From contig CAYNDV010000086.1 in NCBI GenBank assembly GCA_964396055.1, forward strand, positions 1-19,277: a DNA stretch of 19,277 nt, given 5' to 3'. The notes below the pieces were generated by a model, which was not told where the DNA came from, made no database searches, and saw only the letters and a program-made list of their open reading frames with translations. The translations under genes were made by a program, and so were the position numbers. How positions within the stretch are numbered: the stretch's first letter is position 1; each line of letters starts with the position of its first letter. Of the stretch, positions 16,850-19,277 are shown piece by piece. The stretch comes from CAYJPV01 sp964396055 (GTDB lineage: Bacteria > Acidobacteriota > Vicinamibacteria > Vicinamibacterales > JAKQTR01).

Positions 16850-17862
16850 CTAACGGTGAGCCGCCGGTCGACGGCGGCGATGACCTCATCCACCGTGATG
16901 TCGTCGATGCACGGCGTCGGGCGGCGGCACCGGCGCTTGTGGTGGCACTCGCAGCCCTCGAAGCGCGACAGGCCGACATCGGCGGCGGCGAACGGCCCGT
17001 TGCGGGCGGGGTTCGTGGGACCAAACATCCCGACAATGGGCGTGCCGAAGGCGGCGGCGATCTGTAACGGCCCGGTATCGCCGCCGACAAACAGGGCGGC
17101 GTGCTTCAACAGCGCGATCATGTCCCCCAGCCCCGTGGGCGGCGCCAGCCGCGCCGCGTCGCCCGACGCCTCGACGACGGCCCGGGCGAGATCCTGCTCG
17201 CCGGGCCCCCAGGCGACCAGCGGCACCAGGCCGTGCCGTGACCGGAGGTGAGCCGCCAGGACGCCGAACCGCCCCGCAGGCCAGCGTTTGTTGGGCCATC
17301 CGGCGCCTGGGTTGACGACGGCATACGGACGCGCCCCACCGGCCCCGGGCGGCGGCAGCACCGAGGCGAGCGCCGGATCCATCGGTGCATCGAGCGGAAA
17401 CCGGAGGACGTCGGCCGGGATCCCGAGGGCGCGGACGAGCGCCAGGTTCTTGCGCACCACGTGGCCGGTTTCGTCGGGCGTCACCGGCCCCGTGTAGAAG
17501 ACCCGGGCGGCGGGTTCACGCAGGTGCCCGCGATCGAAGCCCACGACACGCCCGGCACCCGATAGCCGGGCCAGGGCCGCCGACTTCAGCAGTCCCTGGA
17601 AGTCGAGCGCGACGTCGTACCGCTCGGCCCGCAGGAGGCGGATGGCGTGCAGCCACGCCGAAAAAGGGGCCTGGCCCCTTTTTCCGAGGACGACCACCCG
17701 ATCGAGGCCGGTCACGAACGCCAGCAGGCCGGCGTACCGCCGGTCCACGAGCCAGTCGATTCTCGCATCGGGCCACGCGTCGCGCAGGGCGGCCAGCGAC
17801 GGAAGCGCGTGCACCAGGTCGCCCAGCGCGCCGAGGCGGACGATGAGGACCCGGGGCGCCAT
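16834..17862 (-). CDS. GT9 heptosyltransferase, probably LPS heptosyltransferase I-like
   Basis: This protein transfers a heptose from ADP-heptose to the LPS inner core. The 342-aa GT-B protein begins MAPRVLIVRLGALGDLVHALPS, with Asp15 at the catalytic-base position of the family. The C-terminal half has VVNPGAGWPNKRWP and the ADP-sugar site motif FVGGDTGPLQIAAAFGTPIVGMFGPT. The tail carries a C-x-C plus RRCRRPTPC cysteine cluster. The ATG at 17862 lies 4 bp after hldC's stop. Residues 60-68 (GKRGQAPFS) come from a translated palindrome in a variable loop. The last residues IRD and the TGA come from another palindrome. Assigning WaaC over other GT9 enzymes is an inference. Confidence 0.83.
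   Translation of the reverse strand: MAPRVLIVRLGALGDLVHALPSLAALRDAWPDARIDWLVDRRYAGLLAFVTGLDRVVVLGKRGQAPFSAWLHAIRLLRAERYDVALDFQGLLKSAALARLSGAGRVVGFDRGHLREPAARVFYTGPVTPDETGHVVRKNLALVRALGIPADVLRFPLDAPMDPALASVLPPPGAGGARPYAVVNPGAGWPNKRWPAGRFGVLAAHLRSRHGLVPLVAWGPGEQDLARAVVEASGDAARLAPPTGLGDMIALLKHAALFVGGDTGPLQIAAAFGTPIVGMFGPTNPARNGPFAAADVGLSRFEGCECHHKRRCRRPTPCIDDITVDEVIAAVDRRLTVRTIRD
17660..17684 (-). repeat. Perfect 25-bp palindrome read in frame in the heptosyltransferase
   Basis: The arms GAAAAAGGGGCC (17660-17671) and GGCCCCTTTTTC (17673-17684) pair completely around a single T. On the coding (minus) strand it translates as GKRGQAPFS at residues 60-68. It lies between VVV (end of the first half-domain strand) and WLHAIRLLRAE, a loop that varies in length in this family. 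Base content of its A/T runs is unlike the GC-rich surroundings. Confidence 0.85.
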
Positions 17863-17866
17863 GGGA

Positions 17867-18337
17867 CTAGCGCGGGGTGAGGCGCGACAACAGGTCGCGC
17901 GTGGAATGGTCCTTCGGATCGCCGACAATCGCCGTGCGGCCTCCGTACGACTGGACGATCGGCCGCTCGGGCACGCTCTCGACGGTGTAGTCGGTGCCCT
18001 TGCAGTGCACGTCGGGCCGGTAACGCAGGAGCACGTCCGCGACGGTGCGGCCGCCGAACAGCACCACGTAGTCCACGCAGCGCAGGGCCGCCAGCAGTTC
18101 CGCGCGGTCCGTCCCCGGCATGATGGGGCGGCCCTCCCCCTTCAGCATCCGCACCGACTCGTCGTCGTTCACCGCCACGACAAGGCGATCGGCCTCGGCG
18201 GCCGCGCCCTGCAGGTACCGCACGTGACCCACGTGCAGCAGGTCGAAGCACCCGTTAGCGAGGGCCAGGGTCCGGCCGGCGGCCCGCTCGGCGGCAAGGA
18301 GGGAGTCGAGTTCGTCGGACGTGACCACGCGGCCCAT
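17867..18337 (-). CDS. hldC: D-beta-D-heptose 1-phosphate adenylyltransferase
   Basis: This enzyme activates heptose 1-phosphate with ATP to ADP-heptose; it corresponds to the C-terminal half of E. coli HldE (RfaE2). The 156-aa cytidylyltransferase-like protein has NGCFDLLHVGHVRYL (28-42), with the nucleotidyltransferase HxGH at 35-38. VHCKGTDYTVESVPE (110-124) is specific for RfaE2. The kinase half (HldA) is absent, so the two functions are separate genes. ATG 18337 lies 12 bp after gmhB. A TAGAGT box 6 nt upstream of it overlaps the gmhB stop. The GT9 gene begins 4 bp after its stop. Confidence 0.93.
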   Translation of the reverse strand: MGRVVTSDELDSLLAAERAAGRTLALANGCFDLLHVGHVRYLQGAAAEADRLVVAVNDDESVRMLKGEGRPIMPGTDRAELLAALRCVDYVVLFGGRTVADVLLRYRPDVHCKGTDYTVESVPERPIVQSYGGRTAIVGDPKDHSTRDLLSRLTPR

Positions 18338-18349
18338 GGGGGAACTCTA

Positions 18350-18931
18350 TCAGGAAGGGGACGGGGTATTCATCAGCCAGAGTGCCGCGCTGACGAGGTG
18401 GTCGCAGACGGCGTCGGCCCGCTCGCCCGGCGGCGGGTTGTGCTCCTCGGAGGCGCCGTAGCCGGTGCGCACCAGGATCCCGCGGGCGCCGATCTGGCGG
18501 GCCACGGCCAGGTCGCGCCACCGATCGCCGATGACGACGGACCGCGCCAGGTCGATGCCGAGTTCGGCGGCGGCGCGCAGGGCGAGGCCGGGCCTGGGCT
18601 TGCGGCAGTCGCAGTCCCTCCGGTACCGCTCGACGGCGGCGTCGGGACTGTGCGGGCAGTAGTAGTGGCCGTCGATGGCCGTGGCGCCCTGGCGTGCGCG
18701 ATCGGCCAGGAAGTCCGCGATGGCGCCCACCGTTTCTTCCGTGTGGATGCCCTGGGCCACGCCAGCCTGGTTCGTGATCACCACCACCAGATAGCCTGCG
18801 CGGTGCAACAACCGGATCGCGTCGATGGCGTACGGGAAGAGGACGAACCGTTCGAGGCGGTCGATGTACCCCGCGTCTTCGTTGATGGTGCCGTCACGAT
18901 CGAGGAACGCCGCCGGGCGCAGGCTGCTCAC
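18350..18931 (-). CDS. gmhB: D-glycero-D-manno-heptose 1,7-bisphosphate 7-phosphatase
   Basis: GmhB removes the 7-phosphate after the heptose kinase step. The 193-aa HAD enzyme has FLDRDGTIN (9-17; nucleophile D11, acid D13), VITNQAGV (51-58), the zinc loop C92-P-H94 with C107 and C109, K111 and GDRWRD (135-140). This set is specific to the GmhB/histidinol-phosphatase group; the heptose neighbours decide for GmhB. I used the GTG at 18931 (SSLRPAAFLD), which overlaps the heptosyltransferase stop by four bases (GTGA) and has GAGG upstream. A longer reading from 19183 is not protein-like before that point. Confidence 0.9.
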   Translation of the reverse strand: MSSLRPAAFLDRDGTINEDAGYIDRLERFVLFPYAIDAIRLLHRAGYLVVVITNQAGVAQGIHTEETVGAIADFLADRARQGATAIDGHYYCPHSPDAAVERYRRDCDCRKPRPGLALRAAAELGIDLARSVVIGDRWRDLAVARQIGARGILVRTGYGASEEHNPPPGERADAVCDHLVSAALWLMNTPSPS

Positions 18932-19277
18932 AACACCTCGCTCACCGCCTGGATGACACGCTCCGCCGACACACTCGTCAGGCACCGGTGGTCGATGGGG
19001 CACTCGCGCAGGCCGCAGGGGCGGCAGAACGCCCGGCCGGCCACGACGACCGCGGGGGTGCCGGGCCAGGGCACGGGCGCGGTCTCGCGTTCGTTGGTCG
19101 GGCCGAACACCCCCACCACGGGGGTGCCGACAGCCGCGGCAAGGTGCATGGCGCCGGAGTCGTTCGAGACAAACGCGGCGCACGAGGCGAGCACGCCGGC
19201 CAGGCCGGCCAGCGTGGTGCGGCCGGCCAGGTCGATGACGCGGCCCGCCGGGAGCGCCGGTCCACCCGCCGCGGCCG
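18928..19277 (-). CDS. waaF: LPS heptosyltransferase II, C-terminal part
   Basis: This partial gene runs off the right edge; about 115 C-terminal residues are seen. WaaF adds the second heptose to the LPS core from ADP-heptose. Seen motifs are VIDLAGRTTLAGLAG, FVSNDSGAMHLAAAVGTPVVGVFGPTN and FCRPCGLRECPIDHRCL. The last is a cysteine-rich tail typical of WaaF. Its stop overlaps the gmhB start, so the four heptose genes run as one operon towards the left. Only the catalytic N-terminus is missing from view. WaaC and other GT9 enzymes are less likely because of the tail. Confidence 0.85.
   Translation of the reverse strand, partial: AAAGGPALPAGRVIDLAGRTTLAGLAGVLASCAAFVSNDSGAMHLAAAVGTPVVGVFGPTNERETAPVPWPGTPAVVVAGRAFCRPCGLRECPIDHRCLTSVSAERVIQAVSEVL

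Overview
The window is high-GC DNA from a Gram-negative bacterium. A lipopolysaccharide inner-core heptose pathway, separate (unfused) nuoC and nuoD genes, a RicT/PSP1 protein beside holB, and many short palindromic and tandem repeats together suggest a soil-type Acidobacteriota, perhaps Vicinamibacteria. That placement is an inference from style, not from a marker gene. A run of exactly 100 N flanked by a 55-bp duplicate shows this is a draft, short-read scaffold.

Left block (1-3799, minus strand): the start of a complex I operon, read right to left as nuoA, nuoB, nuoC, nuoE-ward with gmhA (sedoheptulose-7-phosphate isomerase) inserted between nuoC and nuoD. The gmhA gene overlaps both neighbours. 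A good sigma-70-like promoter sits directly in front of nuoA. Next comes a repeat-rich 330-bp intergenic region (3760-4091).

Middle block (4092-9502): a plus-strand pair, a GT4 glycosyltransferase and a SAM methyltransferase. It faces a minus-strand GDP-mannose 4,6-dehydratase across the sequencing gap. A divergent L-2-hydroxyglutarate dehydrogenase-like FAD enzyme follows. The spaces between these genes are filled with short repeats and hairpins.

Right block (9503-19277, all minus strand, listed in transcription order from the right edge): waaF-like heptosyltransferase (partial), gmhB, hldC/rfaE2 and a second GT9 heptosyltransferase; then holB, ricT-like and pdxA; then smpB; then a small membrane-anchored unknown protein, a DegT-family aminotransferase, a DAACS-type symporter and an RmlD-like reductase. 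The last three genes are tightly coupled.

Together the window combines respiration (complex I), housekeeping genes (holB, pdxA, smpB, ricT) and several envelope-sugar functions. ADP-heptose synthesis is split. GmhA lies in the nuo operon, GmhB, HldC and the heptosyltransferases lie about 16 kb away, and the heptose-7-phosphate kinase is not in the window.

The most unusual signals are repeat families that enter gene bodies or gene ends. A perfect 25-bp palindrome is read in frame inside a heptosyltransferase, and a GVGT-coding repeat is read in frame inside the methyltransferase. A dispersed palindrome and a GGCCGTTAG repeat supply the stop codons of three genes. I saw no tRNA, rRNA, CRISPR array, transposase or phage gene, and no U-tract terminator.
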